Under the pieces are notes generated by a model. That model saw only the letters and a program-made list of their open reading frames with translations, did no database searches and was not told the origin of the DNA. From Gautieria morchelliformis (Eukaryota > Basidiomycota > Agaricomycetes > Gomphales > Gomphaceae), in the NCBI GenBank assembly GCA_015179125.1, contig WHVA01000042.1, forward strand, positions 248,001-312,000: a DNA stretch of 64,000 nucleotides, written 5' to 3'. A program made the position numbers and the translations under genes. Below are positions 31,343 to 41,160 of the stretch, piece after piece (positions within the stretch are counted from its first letter, which is position 1; every line of letters starts with the position of its first letter).

Positions 31343-31830
31343 TGTTAGCAACTAGGGGCTATGGCAGGGAAGGTTCGGTAGAGTTCTTAGAAAGCTAGAA
31401 TCAAATATACTCTCTCAGTGAATTTATTGTCACTGATGTATTAATACAATACCTAGAATCAAATATACTACATGATTTTCAGTCAACATGCTATGTAAAT
31501 ATGAAAGATACTACTCGCCTCTCTCAGTGAATTTATTGTCACTGAGAGAGGAGTGTAATCCTGTCTCAGAAGGCATATACTTGCACCCGGCCCTTTAGCG
31601 CCCAAGGGCTCGCGCGTCGAAGTCATTTCAAACTCCGCTGGGTGCAGCCGCCTGTGAAAATAGAAATAACAGAATGGAATGGAGAGATAGGGAGTGGCTA
31701 GAAAATTTCGAAAATAAGCAGAGAAGTGGATGCATAGTACAAGAACAGTATGAGAAAATATTGAAACACCACACAATAAATTGAATATATTATGCTTGAT
31801 TTTGGTGCAGGAGCATAAATGCACCCAACA
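31343..31830 (-). repeat. Copia-2 5' LTR
   Basis: 488 bp, identical by eye to the 3' copy. Followed on the minus strand by GGGTTATGGGCCCC (31342 down to about 31328), the primer-binding site, which contains the start codon as in copia-1. Confidence 0.95.
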
Positions 31831-31835
31831 GTCTG

Positions 31836-32815
31836 GTTGTCTGGTCACTTCTGAGCCCATAGTCATCAAGGGTTCTCTGTCGGGACTCTTGTCTCTCCCA
31901 CCCCAATTGCTGTGGCCAATTCTTGGGTTGCTCCTTCTTGACCGGTCCCATCCCCGTTCATGTGCACTTCCTCTCCATCCCCCTGCGCGTTCCTGGGTGT
32001 TGGGCTGTATATTCTGTTGCTGCATGTTGACCTGCCTAAAGAGCTCCCCTGCATCTTCTGCTTGTCCCCCCAGCCCCTGCTGTTCCCATGTCCATGGCTC
32101 ATCGCCAGGGAAGTATTTGTACATGTTTTCAGCATCTGTTTTCTCGACCGTCTGGCAAGCTGCTTTGAAGCTGGGACACGTGCAGTCCCACAATGTGTGT
32201 CCCTGAGCATTGCAGCTTACGCACTTGAACTGTGTTGCCGTCTTGTGGTTTTTGGCACACATGCCACGGGTGTCCTGCCTGTCACACTCCGCCACCATGT
32301 GCCTTGCATTATATTTTTGACACTTGAGGTAGCGGCGGGGCTCACACCTCATCCTTCTTGCCCACACTTGCTTCTCTGCTATTATCATCCCATCTCTGAT
32401 CGCTAGGTTGGTTGCCCCCTCGGTGGCAAATCTCGCTACCAGGTGTGCAGACCGCTGGCCCTCTGTTCGCCTGTGGGTAGGCTTTATCCACTGAGACGAG
32501 ATGAGGCCGTCGGTTGGTAGCCTGGAGTCGTGTTCGATCTTTCTGTGTTTTGCTAAAGCATCGGGTGAGTGACTGACTGGCACATATTCCACAAGCATGG
32601 ATACTGCTCTATCTTTTACCACTGATGTACCGCTGAACGTCTCTATGAACGTCTCCTTGTGCATCTGGATCAATCTTGCCCCTTGTGGTTTGCTGAGGTC
32701 TAGTACCACTCCCCCGTTCGTTAGTATTTTGGCCTGATGAAGATCACCTCTGTATCCCCCTTGAGCTCTTCAAGGGGTGCCATGGCCTCATTGGCCTTGG
32801 TGACTATCTGCCAGT
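31836..32815 (-). pseudogene. LINE-A ORF1 (gag-like, three cysteine knuckles)
   Basis: The frame from 32709 downward encodes an RNA-binding ORF1 protein with knuckles near CQKYNARHMVAEC, CAKNHKTATQFKC and CVSCNAQGHTLWDC, then a Gln/Arg/Gly-rich tail ending at the copia-2 target site. Upstream to 32815 the frame continues after one shift (VTKANEAMAPLEELKG), then stops matching, so LINE-A is 5'-truncated there. The 408-aa frame through 31483 is an artefact that runs into the copia-2 LTR. Confidence 0.8.
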
Positions 32816-32850
32816 GTAACAACCACCATAGGCACATAGCCTGCGGTCGA

Positions 32851-33450
32851 TTAAAATGATGAGAAAAAAAAATTTTTTTTGATGAAGCAGAGCACCTTCG
32901 GATTCCCTTCCCGGAAGCTCATCACAGGGAATCCGGGCATCCTTAATAACAAATTCGATTTTGGATGGCCTACTTCTTTGCGAGCAAGCCGGCATACCCC
33001 ACGTCCAATAAGTGTCGCAGAGTGGAAAAGGATTTCGCTAACATTGTAAAATGTTTCCTTTGTTGAACCTTCTCCAGAGTTTTCCCGAGTACGAACTAGA
33101 ACCTCGCGCCGTGCGACGTCAAAGGAGGTACTTTGGTCAAATCCGAGGCGGTCGCGTTTGTCACATCCCAATCGAAACATTATCGCGTAGAACTGTACGG
33201 GTCGCTGATGGTAGTTGAAAGGCTGCGACGCAACCGCACCCGAGTGATCGAACATGTATACCGTACATGTGGTTTGTGTCATGAGCAGATCAAATGCAAA
33301 CCGCCGATCAGACTGGCTATAGAACATCTCGCTTATCTTCACCGTGAGTCGGTCGCGGGCGAGTTCATAATCTTCCGAGTCTAGAATGACTTCAATGCGT
33401 GCAATTCCGGTAAAGTTGTCGGCTCGAAGAAACGAGGAAGCAACACCCAT
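32851..33450 (-). pseudogene. FunK1-type fungal protein kinase, N-terminal fragment
   Basis: Frame with VKISEMFYSQSDRRFAF, TVYMFDHSGAVASQPF and RLGFDQSTSFD. These fit the region before the kinase core of fungal-type kinases (FunK1), a family expanded in Agaricomycetes. After RLARKEVG the match continues in another frame (KIEFVIKDARIPCDELPGRE), so there is a frameshift. The kinase core itself is missing: the sequence runs through A/T runs (32862-32881) into LINE-A. A dead gene remnant, possibly cut by LINE-A. Confidence 0.65.
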
Positions 33451-33716
33451 GATTTCAGCAGCGGCACCGACGAGATAAAGCGCTGGAAAAACGGGAGAAC
33501 GCGACGCCGTGCGGACCGGTTTTCATTTTCTAGCTTCAAGTTGAAGTGCTCCTATATTCTCTTCTCCATCAAGATCTCTCTAGCTTCCTTGCGAAGCACG
33601 TCCAGACGTCCAGAAGTAGGGTGAGGGTGTTGGACCCACACACGTCTACAAGCGCCGCTTTTCAGTTTTTCACATACGAACGCTTTGATGCAGTCCAAGC
33701 ACCGGGAACCTGGGCG
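33451..33716. other. Unassigned 266 bp
   Basis: Nothing recognised. Between the FunK1 fragment and repeat Y. Confidence 0.3.
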
Positions 33717-34119
33717 TCACCCAGGTTGTACGTAATTTGCATGTGACCATGCGGCGCGATCGTAGCCCCGGCCTTTACCGACTCGATCCATTGATCCACG
33801 TGGTTGGCTTGGCATTCGTGGGTTCCTGGTGAGGGTGCCTGGTTCTTTCATACAGTAGTGTGCCTGGGTTCTGCATCTCAGGAATGTAGATCCAGAAGCA
33901 ATATCGAGCACGTGCTCGCGTATCAATGATGCACCCCTACAGTTCACCACACGGTCCAACACAACCACCGTCATCCTCTGAGGCCTCTCTGCATAATGTG
34001 AGAATGGGATCCATGCAAGCGGCTTCCCAAGTTGCTTCTCTGTTTCATACCGGGAGGCACTTGCGCTCATGCTTGTCCAGGTGCGACTGCCGAACGCACT
34101 GGTGATGTCACCCTGAACA
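33717..34119 (-). repeat. Repeat Y copy 1, left part
   Basis: Minus-strand frame with GDITSAFGSRTWTSMSASASRY, PLAWIPFSHYAERP and DIASGSTFLRCRTQAHYC. A diverged copy lies on the plus strand at about 62965-63290. Function unknown; the two differ by indels that break the frame in the second copy. It was once continuous with 35543-36000 and is split by the TIR element. Confidence 0.65.
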
Positions 34120-35542
34120 CCCAGTGGAAATCGGCTCGAATTAGGACTGCGTATAGATGTAAATATCTGTAAAATAAGCGCTACATGTGAGAACCGCCAC
34201 AAACCGAGAAATGGAACTATAACCGATATTTTGGTCGGCTGAGAGATGCACAGAGTCGCTGTGAGATGTATAGCGATGTTCTCACAGGTAGATAGCTGTA
34301 AGAAACATATATTTTCTGTCTGTGTACAGCTGCTGATACATGTATACACCCGATAACTAGTATCTGCATTCCACTGCTCTACACACCTCGGAACCGAATT
34401 CTTGTCCCCAGTTCTGTGCCCCTTTCAACCAATCTCCACAGGTAACCCATCGCCCTGCGCGCCTCTTTGATCCACCCCAAACCCCAGGCCGATGGCATTG
34501 GAAACAGGAAGATGGAGAAAGACAGGATCGAGTCTCGTGGTTGGGGCTGGATAGGGGAAAACAGTAAGGACGTGAGTTCGAGAGCTGCGGTGGGGAGAGC
34601 AGTCCACTGATTTCAGTATCAGTGAATAATCACAATGGGCGGCATACCTTGGCAACGGTGTGGACATCTCAGCTTCGGTATAGTATGCGGCAAGCTTTCT
34701 CAGGCGCATAGATTAGTCTCTAAAACAATGATTGTTGTGATATTGTTACTACACCTCAGGCCTCATTAAGCATTAATCGTTCTCTGAGCGCTGCTGGACG
34801 ACCTGGAGCGAAGAACTGACTGGTTGAGATGGAGGTCGGGATCAAGAAGCATTTGATTATACAAGCACCTTCGAGTCCAGCTTGGCGAATATGAACTGGG
34901 TGCACGCGCAGAATCGGGAAATATGAGAGTGTGTGCAGGTGTAGAAAATTGAGTGGCAGAGCATCAGTATAAATCGAAAATGCACATACAAAAACGAGCG
35001 CGGGGAAACCTAATGTCTACAACCGTGTGGTCGATGAACACTGTGCGTGCAATTGCGCACGCATATTCGGAAAGAGAAAATTGAGTGCTTGTGCAGGGCA
35101 AATCGGTGTCGAGTGCAGAAACACGCAAGAATGGAAAAGGAAGTGACGAGTGCAGAATCAGTGCACGCGCAGACGCCCAGAAACGAGAAATCGGGTGGCA
35201 GTGGCGGACTGCAGATGCGAGTGTGTGTACAGACACGGAAAATAGAGTGCGAGTCCAGATGTGAGTGACAGAAATAAGAGAAGTGCATGGGCGAGTGCAT
35301 TGATCAAGGATGTTGCCAAGCAGAAGCTTTCCTAGTTTCTTAGCGCTGCAAAAAGCGTTGACGGTCACAGCACGCGGGTATCGGTTGGTGGTGGTTCTGA
35401 ACCGGAAGCAACTGAGTTTTGTAAAAAAGGATTTTCATGCATCGGTGCGTCACAGATACCTGCAGATTTAACCCCGACTTTCTATTTCAATACCGGTATT
35501 TACAGCTACGCGCAGCCCTAATTCGAGCCGATTTCCACTGGG
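34120..35542. mobile_element. 1423-bp TIR DNA transposon, non-autonomous
   Basis: Termini are inverted repeats of about 47 bp: CCCAGTGGAAATCGGCTCGA from 34120 and its complement ending at 35542, with few mismatches. CTGAACA is duplicated on both sides (34113-34119 and 35543-35549). No transposase frame. The inside from about 34990 to 35280 is a degenerate minisatellite of GAGTGCAGA and ACACGGAAA words. The matching uninterrupted site exists in repeat Y copy 2 near 62960, which supports the boundaries. Probably a hAT- or similar-type deletion derivative. Confidence 0.8.
34990..35280 (+). repeat. Degenerate minisatellite in the TIR element
   Basis: Irregular repetition of GAGTGCAGAnnCACG, GAAAATnGAGTG and similar words, roughly 20-40 bp apart. 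Similar words occur near 21380 in repeat X copy 2. Confidence 0.55.
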
Positions 35543-36000
35543 CTGAACAGCTGACCGGAATGACTGAGAAACAATTTGAAAGAGGTGCGTCGGAATACAA
35601 CAGACACGTGCTACTCACAACCCTTCATCGAAGCTTTCCAGCTCCATCCTTCCAGGTCCGTAAATAGAGGCATTGCCAGGATACGTTTTTAAACCGCACC
35701 CCTCCAGCGCCACCCCCGCCGCCTACGGCAAGCCTCCGCAAATGCGCCACCAACTGACCGGAGCACGAGCTCCGCACGGTGCGTCATCCCGCGACCTCGG
35801 GGCGGGACGGGGTTGGCAAGGCCGTCGGGAGCTCGCGACGTCGCGGTGGCGTGCGCAGAGGAATGGGAGCGATAGTGGCTTGCGAAGTCGCGCAGAATGT
35901 TGGAGTGTCCAGCAGAAAGAAGGTTGAAGCGGCAAAAGAAGCTCGGAAGAAGCGCGGAAGAAGCATACAGAAGCTGAAAGAACCTCATTAGTAAGCTCGT
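35543..36000 (-). repeat. Repeat Y copy 1, right part
   Basis: Reverse complement of about 62591-62965. Includes a T-rich to C-rich stretch (TTTTTAAACCGCACCCCTCC) and ends AACCTCATTA. An open frame (MPGYVFKPHPSSATP, plus strand from 35673) has a counterpart in the other copy, but with different ends, so coding is doubtful. Confidence 0.65.
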
Positions 36001-36377
36001 GCACGGCACCTCATCAACGCCAACGCACCTTGGTCAAGGGTATCTCCCCCGGCCGTCGTCGAGAGATTTTGTATTCCCGCATGCGCGCCGTATCCTGGAC
36101 TATGGGCAGTGCGGTATGTGGGGAGAGCGTTGTGGAGTTGTGGGGCAACATGGGGTCCGGCGCTTAGGGAGCATGTGCGCGGGCGCCAAGCGGGTGCGCG
36201 CCGCGCGTAGAGCCCGATTAATCGGCGCGCTAAGTACGCACGCGTCACTGCAAGCTGTGCGCGCAACCATGGTTATAAACGCTTCGCCATGGCTCAATTT
36301 CCACACCGCATCTTATGAAACGTCCCCTGAAATGAGCGCTTCCATACCTATCCTGGCGGACCGCGTTGTCGTCGCGA
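36001..36377. other. Unassigned 377 bp upstream of the dehydrogenase remnant
   Basis: GC-rich; overlapping open frames on both strands without recognisable motifs. May include the old promoter of the dehydrogenase. Confidence 0.3.
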
Positions 36378-37352
36378 GATGGGCATTGGGGAGGGCATCG
36401 CGTGGCGCTTTGCACAAGCTGGTGCCGAGGTTTGGATTGTGGGCCGAGATGAGGCGAACGGTGCGCTCCTGCACCTTGGTATGATGTATGCCTAGGCCAT
36501 ATTTTCCTGCCATCCAGCACCCGCCGTGCTGGCACGGCTGTAGGAAATCTCGTAGGAGAACAAGCTCGGTGCTGCCCCGGAGCACCACTTCATAAGGGCG
36601 TACTTGGGCCTCTTCGCAGAGGCCAAGCATGTTGCTCAGGACACCCGCACACGCGCAGACCCCGCGGGATCGACCACCTCGTCATGTATCAAGGTGCGCT
36701 CCCCACTCACGCTCAAGTCATGCCTGCTAGATGTGACGTCGGGTTTAGGTGCTCCGCCCATCGGGACGTATATATGAACTTATGAGGGGATCAAGCAGCA
36801 TTTTGCAGTTCAGGTCCTGTCGCGGTTCGTGCTTGGGTATGCGGTTGCCGTGGACGCCGACCCTGTCGTCATGACTGTCATGAACCCTGGGTTCAGGTGG
36901 TCCGCGCTTGATATTGATGACATTGATATGGTATGGCATGCTAGCATGCTGCTCCTGTGACTCTCTCGTTATGGACACGTTTATAGATGCGGGTGTCGCT
37001 CTGCTACCTCTCTCGTACGCTAACCTCACCATGTTACGACTTTGACGCCGTACTCCCTCCTCAACGTTCACGCACGTCCAATCAAGTGTCGTGAAGACAG
37101 AGTTCGCAAGCAACGCCTCGCTTCCGTGGTATCTCTCTTTGTTCTTGAACGTAGGGATCGCTGTAATGGGCCAGACGCCTGCATCCTATGCCGAAGTCCC
37201 TTTCTACCTCCTGTGAACCCCGTGGGGTGCGCCGCCACCTCGAGCGTGCCCTTTTGTGACGAGAATGCGGACGCAATCCGGATCTTCAGGATGAGGGCAC
37301 AAGAGCAGCAATTTGTGATTATTTGATGGAAAAGATGAATGCCGCGCTGTAA
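36378..37352 (+). pseudogene. Short-chain dehydrogenase/reductase (SDR), decayed
   Basis: Pieces in shifting frames follow SDR order: Rossmann start MGIGEGIAWRFAQAGAEVWI (from about 36379), then GLFAEAKHVAQDTRTRA (about 36608-36660) and IDHLVMYQGA (about 36670), GIKQHFAVQVLSRFVLGYAV (about 36788-36846), VVMTVMNPG, VMGQTPASYAEVPFYLL (about 37165-37215), and a C-terminus DYLMEKMNAAL ending at TAA 37350-37352. The TGG part of the N-terminal glycine motif and clear intron borders are missing, and stops intervene, so it is a pseudogene. One possible intron, GTATGG to TTATAG, lies near 36930-36986. Confidence 0.7.
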
Positions 37353-37370
37353 CTAAGTATTTGAAGTGTC

Positions 37371-37748
37371 CTACATATTACTATTTGCTGTTCCAAAGCC
37401 TTCGCCACCATTTTGTGCGTCGTGGTTTCGCTGCGTCCGAGATGTGCCGTTCGTCCCGTGGGGTGTTGGCAGCGAGTCCGCTTTTCGCTTTTGTCCCAGT
37501 GGAAATGATTCCCAGCCAATTCCCTCTGCTGACAGGCCGACCCCTTTATGAACTTGACTAGTTACATTCCGTGCACTGGTGGATGGGGAGGCTAGGGCGG
37601 CGGGAGCTGGGTGAGTAGATGGGGGGCGTGTAGCAGAATAACTTCCGAAACCCCACCGGTTCCAGCCCAGTCCTTCATTAACCTGACTTGGGGAATTCTC
37701 TGAAGGCGGGTGCGTCATTAGCTTGTTCCTGTTGAGAGAGTTATTCAC
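37371..37748 (-). CDS. Hypothetical 125-aa frame, doubtful
   Basis: Open frame rich in Ser, Asn, Pro and Gly with no known motif. It may be a 3' exon of a lost gene or chance. Not recognised. Confidence 0.2.
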   Translation of the reverse strand: MNNSLNRNKLMTHPPSENSPSQVNEGLGWNRWGFGSYSATRPPSTHPAPAALASPSTSARNVTSQVHKGVGLSAEGIGWESFPLGQKRKADSLPTPHGTNGTSRTQRNHDAQNGGEGFGTANSNM

Positions 37749-38031
37749 TAATAAGTTAGTGTTGGAGATACATCAGCAAAAAAACCGAATTGCGTGTAGC
37801 ATTATATAGGCTACATACCAGGCATAGCACGGTAGACTCGTGCCAATTATGTTGTGCCCCATAACTCCCCGCGACGGTTCAGTACCGTGCCATAACGCCG
37901 TATAGCGCCATAGCTCCTCGGAGGGCAGCTCCGTAGCGCCCGCGGGGAGCTGCTCCATAGCACTGTAAAGTAGGGCTCGGCACCGTACCATATACAGGTA
38001 CGGCCGTATGTCTTACGGCCACTTTATGGTG

Positions 38032-39198
38032 TAGTGTTCTCCGGGCCTGGGCTCAGGCCCGGGCTGAGCCCGAGCCCAGCCCTAAAAAGCCCGAGCCCGG
38101 CCCGGCCCAGGCCTCCAAAAGCCCTAGGAGGAGGGCCGGGCTTCGTTTTCAGAAGCCCTGAGCCCGGCCCTTAAGCCCGGGCTTTTGGGCGCCATTGTGG
38201 ATCGTCATTTGCGAAGTCCAAAAGAGTGAACTGCAGTTACAAAAAAACTTTTGAATTAGCTGACAAATTTCTCAACTGTTTTTTCATCCCTCCACCTATC
38301 CTCACACTCTAAATCCCAATGCCTCACGTGGTCATCGACAGCTCCGAATATGAAATCAAAGCGCTCGACCCCATACCTTGATCAATGATTGACTCTGGGT
38401 GCTGCAAGTAGCATCACAGAGATTCAAATATTGAGGCTTGAACGCCGGTTCACCGATTCCGCGTTTCTGGCGGCCGCACAGGCATGCTGCTGCAATGCTT
38501 CCGTGTCCTGCAGGCCTGGGGCTTTAACTTTTCAGGCCACAGGGACGCGCCGGATGCAGAGGAGGTGCGTGCATTGGACGTTTAGTATAATTATGGCGGC
38601 TTGCCTGAGGCTTGGAGCCAGGGTGCGTTCAATTGCGCCGTCATTGCACCGCAGCCATGAGTGCGTGGGTCGTGCTGTTTCACCATGGCACCGGGGGACC
38701 TGTACATCTGCAGCCTGTGCTTCAGCCCCGACGGGTGCCCCTCGCCACAGTGACAGCGGCGGCGGATAAACAAATGGGGGTGAGTGGTGCGAGGCGACGC
38801 GGCGCATCACTGGGCACTGACTTTGCTTTCGGCGCTGACCGACTTTGCCTTTGGTTTTCTGCATTTTACCCGCGTCTCACGCATACCCTGCGCAGGCGCA
38901 GGACAAAGCGGGCGCGATCTCCTCGGACGGGCGGCTTGTCGCGGCAGACTCGCTCAACACCATCGTGCGCTTGTGTGACGTGCAGTCGAGGCAGCTCATT
39001 CCACTGCCTCGTGTGGCACAAGGACAGCGTATACAGCGTCGCGTTCAAGCCCAAGGGCAACGACGACTTCCCACACCAGCAGGCCCAGGCTTGGGCCCGA
39101 GCCCGACCAGGGCTCGGGCTCAGGGCCAGGCTTGGAATTCGATGGGCCTGAGCCCTTCCAGGCCCAGCCCAAGCCCGGCCCGAGCCCGGAAGACACTA
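38032..39198. mobile_element. Inner hAT element carrying Tup1-like gene pieces
   Basis: Ends TAGTGTTCTCCGGGCCTGGG (38032) and its near-complement (to 39198: CCGGAAGACACTA). Target duplication TTATGGTG at 38024-38031 versus TTACGGTG at 39199-39206, 7 of 8 bases. Just inside each end is a GGCCCGGGCT-type array (38041-38190 and 39080-39190), probably subterminal transposase-binding repeats. No transposase frame; the centre holds WD40 gene pieces. A non-autonomous, Pack-type element. Confidence 0.8.
38685..39065 (+). pseudogene. Captured Tup1-type WD40 corepressor fragment
   Basis: Frame from 38694 reads GDLYICSLCFSPDG, then a shifted LATVTAAADKQM. A GT-AG intron-like segment follows (38780-38895), then AISSDGRLVAADSLNTIVRL with CDVQSRQL, and in another frame VWHKDSVYSVAFKPKG. 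In Tup1 corepressors the order is DLYIRSVCFSPDG, then further repeats, then VAISPDGRLVAAGSLD, then HRDSVYSVAF. So two WD40 blades are present and the part between them is missing. The intron suggests capture at DNA level. Frameshifts make it non-functional. It lies wholly between the GC-rich ends of the inner hAT. Confidence 0.7.
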
Positions 39199-39372
39199 TT
39201 ACGGTGTCACACGTACCATATCCGCTCCGTATCCTGGACCACCAGCATGCCACACGGTACGTGTACGGCCACCATACGGCCGTATACGGGCGTACGGGAG
39301 GTACGGGGCCATAGGGATAGTTGAATTTGTGTTTGAGTAGCTACATAGTCATCTGACATATTCCCTACATCC

Positions 39373-39802
39373 TTATTCGCTACCATTGCGAGCTAATTTC
39401 ACTTTCTGCTTGACAATCATTAGAGTGCGGATTGTTTCCAGCTTCAAACTTGCCCGTCGCAGTGAGATTGTATCCCGACCCCGTGAGAAGATACGCTCGA
39501 CAGCGACAGCAGAACCTGTCTGGTTTGAGTGTACTAGCAAAGCAATTGATAGAGTTAGCGTACCTGGTATAGTCATCATGTCGCGCACAACGCGACTCAA
39601 AGTTGGGAACTGTGCCCTGCAGGCCCCCCACCATTGCACCGGGTTGCACTTGAACCAGGACCCTCACAGACTGCCTTGTCCGACACTCGTGGTGGCTTCT
39701 GTGCGCTTGCCTTTGCTTTCGCATTCGCATCAGCGGCCTGTTCACGAAGGCGTATCAGCCGGCTTGGTTGATGAGTCCAGCGTGTTCTCCCCTGCGCAAT
39801 AG
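39373..39802 (-). pseudogene. hAT transposase C-terminal dimerisation domain
   Basis: Minus frame with FPTLSRVVRDMMTIPG, then SAVAVERIFSRGRDTISLRR and ASLKLETIRTLM, the hallmark C-terminal hAT dimerisation block. A 22-residue stretch between IPG and SAVAVE is extra and may be an intron or small insertion. The catalytic domain is not visible upstream, so only a remnant of the outer hAT transposase is left. Confidence 0.8.
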
Positions 39803-39860
39803 TGACACTGTTTCCATCTCAAAGCTACATATCAGCCCCAGCGAGTTAGAAGCAGTGAAT

Positions 39861-40208
39861 CTACATACCATCAATGTCCATCTCATCCCCCTTTGCACCA
39901 GCAGTGGCGGCAGCCCTGCACAATGCCTCGATCCAAAGTCTCACCGGACCAACAGCTGCCTTGTCGGATTGTTTACCTATTTCCTCCAAGCACCACCGGA
40001 TCAGGGCGACCGTTTTTGCGAGTCCTGTCCCGCGCTCAGTGAGTATAATGCCACTGGATTTCTCACCAAAGGTGGCATGCATCGCTTTGTTGAAGGCCGG
40101 CCACACACCCTCGTCCTGCAAAAACATGAAGTCAATGGTTGGTGGCAGTTTGGAGTTGGATGGCGTCTCCGGAAGAGTTGGAGGGAGGCATTCGAAGAGG
40201 TGTACCAT
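39861..40208 (-). pseudogene. Unknown fragment inside the outer hAT
   Basis: 115-aa frame (PPTIDFMFLQDEGVWPAFNK, VGPVRLWIEALCRA, ending DEMDIDGM). It looks like real protein in composition, but I do not recognise it and it is not hAT transposase. It could be a captured host gene piece, like the Tup1 piece in the inner element. Confidence 0.4.
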
Positions 40209-40740
40209 TTTGGCGCACTCATCCTGGATGAACGACGGCGAGGGACGTTAGAACGGTGGACCCGATATGTATAGCATAGACTAGACCACATACCATTATG
40301 GTCTATCGGACCACGATCGGTGGGGTCATCGATGACCGTGTCTGAGACAATTTTAAGTTGGAGGTCTTGGTATTTTCAGCAGATTCATAGATACATACCT
40401 CAGCCCATAGGCTGCGTAAATACGGCCGTATTGTGTACGGCTGCATATGGAGGTCACTACGGCCGTCACCATCGTACGGTCAAACGTGACTCAACAGGCG
40501 TCGGTTCAGTTACGTGCCCGTAATACGGATGCCGTATGAACGGCTTGTACGGGTACGGTGCCGAGCCCTACTGTAAAGGTCTATGGAGTTGTCTGTGAGG
40601 GGATATGGAGTACTAGGAACCCTTGGTGTTTCCTATCCTTGGTTTGCTAGTGCCAGTGCATGTCACTGAAGAACGGGCAGGAGATCACTGGCATCACGGT
40701 AGTATGAATATATTGAAAATGAAATAAGGTTTTTTTTTCA

Positions 40741-41160
40741 TTAGTAACTTGAAAACTTGTATAAACTCTTATTCCAGCATCTCTTCCTCCCCTCCGGCAG
40801 TGGCTTCTCGCAGGGCGGCATTGAAAATGTCATGCAGAAGCTTCCGGACGACAGGGAGAGTTGTCTGCAAGTCTCCTGCCCCAGAGAGTGTCCTACAAAG
40901 AATAACAGAGTGCTGTTAGAGGTTTGACCTGAGACTGCGTCGTATGCGTACCTGGCTTTATCATGCAGATGCTTCTGCAGCCGGGCGAGTATATGCCTGC
41001 CTTGTGCATGGTCACCCCACGTCTCCAAATTTGTCAGGTAACTTTGATATTTCTCTCTGTATAACTTCTCTGTAAAATCAATAGAATGGAACCTCCCATC
41101 CTTCCACTCGTCAACACAGTTCTCGATCTGGGGAGCATTGGTCAGCGAGTGACAAATGCT
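40741..41160 (-). pseudogene. C-terminal two-exon part of an unknown gene
   Basis: Minus frame IENCVDEWKDGRFHSIDFTE, then QGRHILARLQKHLHDKAR, followed by a GT-AG intron (about 40893-40950) and TLSGAGDLQTTLPVVRKLLH, ending EEEMLE-stop near 40772. Charged and helical; family unknown. It is cut on its 5' side at about 41160, where the gypsy-4 sequence starts. Confidence 0.45.

Larger units (their letters stand above)
26585..31830 (-). mobile_element. Intact Ty1/copia retrotransposon (copia-2)
   Basis: 5246 bp: LTRs at 31343-31830 (5') and 26585-27072 (3'), both 488 bp and identical as far as I can read; target duplication GTCTG at 26580-26584 and 31831-31835; primer-binding site and polypurine tract (TTGAGGGGGCA, minus strand) as in copia-1; one open polyprotein. 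It inserted into LINE-A between ORF1 and ORF2. Same family as copia-1 but clearly a different copy: the LTRs share their TGTTGGGTGCATTTATGCTC start and a hairpin, and differ elsewhere. Confidence 0.95.
37971..40570. mobile_element. hAT DNA transposon (outer), 2600 bp
   Basis: Perfect 19-bp terminal inverted repeats: TAGGGCTCGGCACCGTACC at 37971-37989 and its complement at 40552-40570. An 8-bp target duplication, CTGTAAAG, lies at 37963-37970 and 40571-40578. 8-bp duplications and the dimerisation-domain remnant inside (39373-39802) place it in hAT. ACGGCCGTA-type words are repeated near both ends. A second hAT (38032-39198) inserted in it. The transposase is too short to be functional. Confidence 0.9.

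Noticed and set aside
31483..32709. 408-aa minus-strand frame
   Set aside because: It joins LINE-A ORF1 to the copia-2 LTR across the target duplication; an accident of insertion, not a gene.
38041..39190. GGCCCGGGC arrays as CpG-island promoters
   Set aside because: They sit exactly inside both ends of the inner hAT, so subterminal repeats explain them better.
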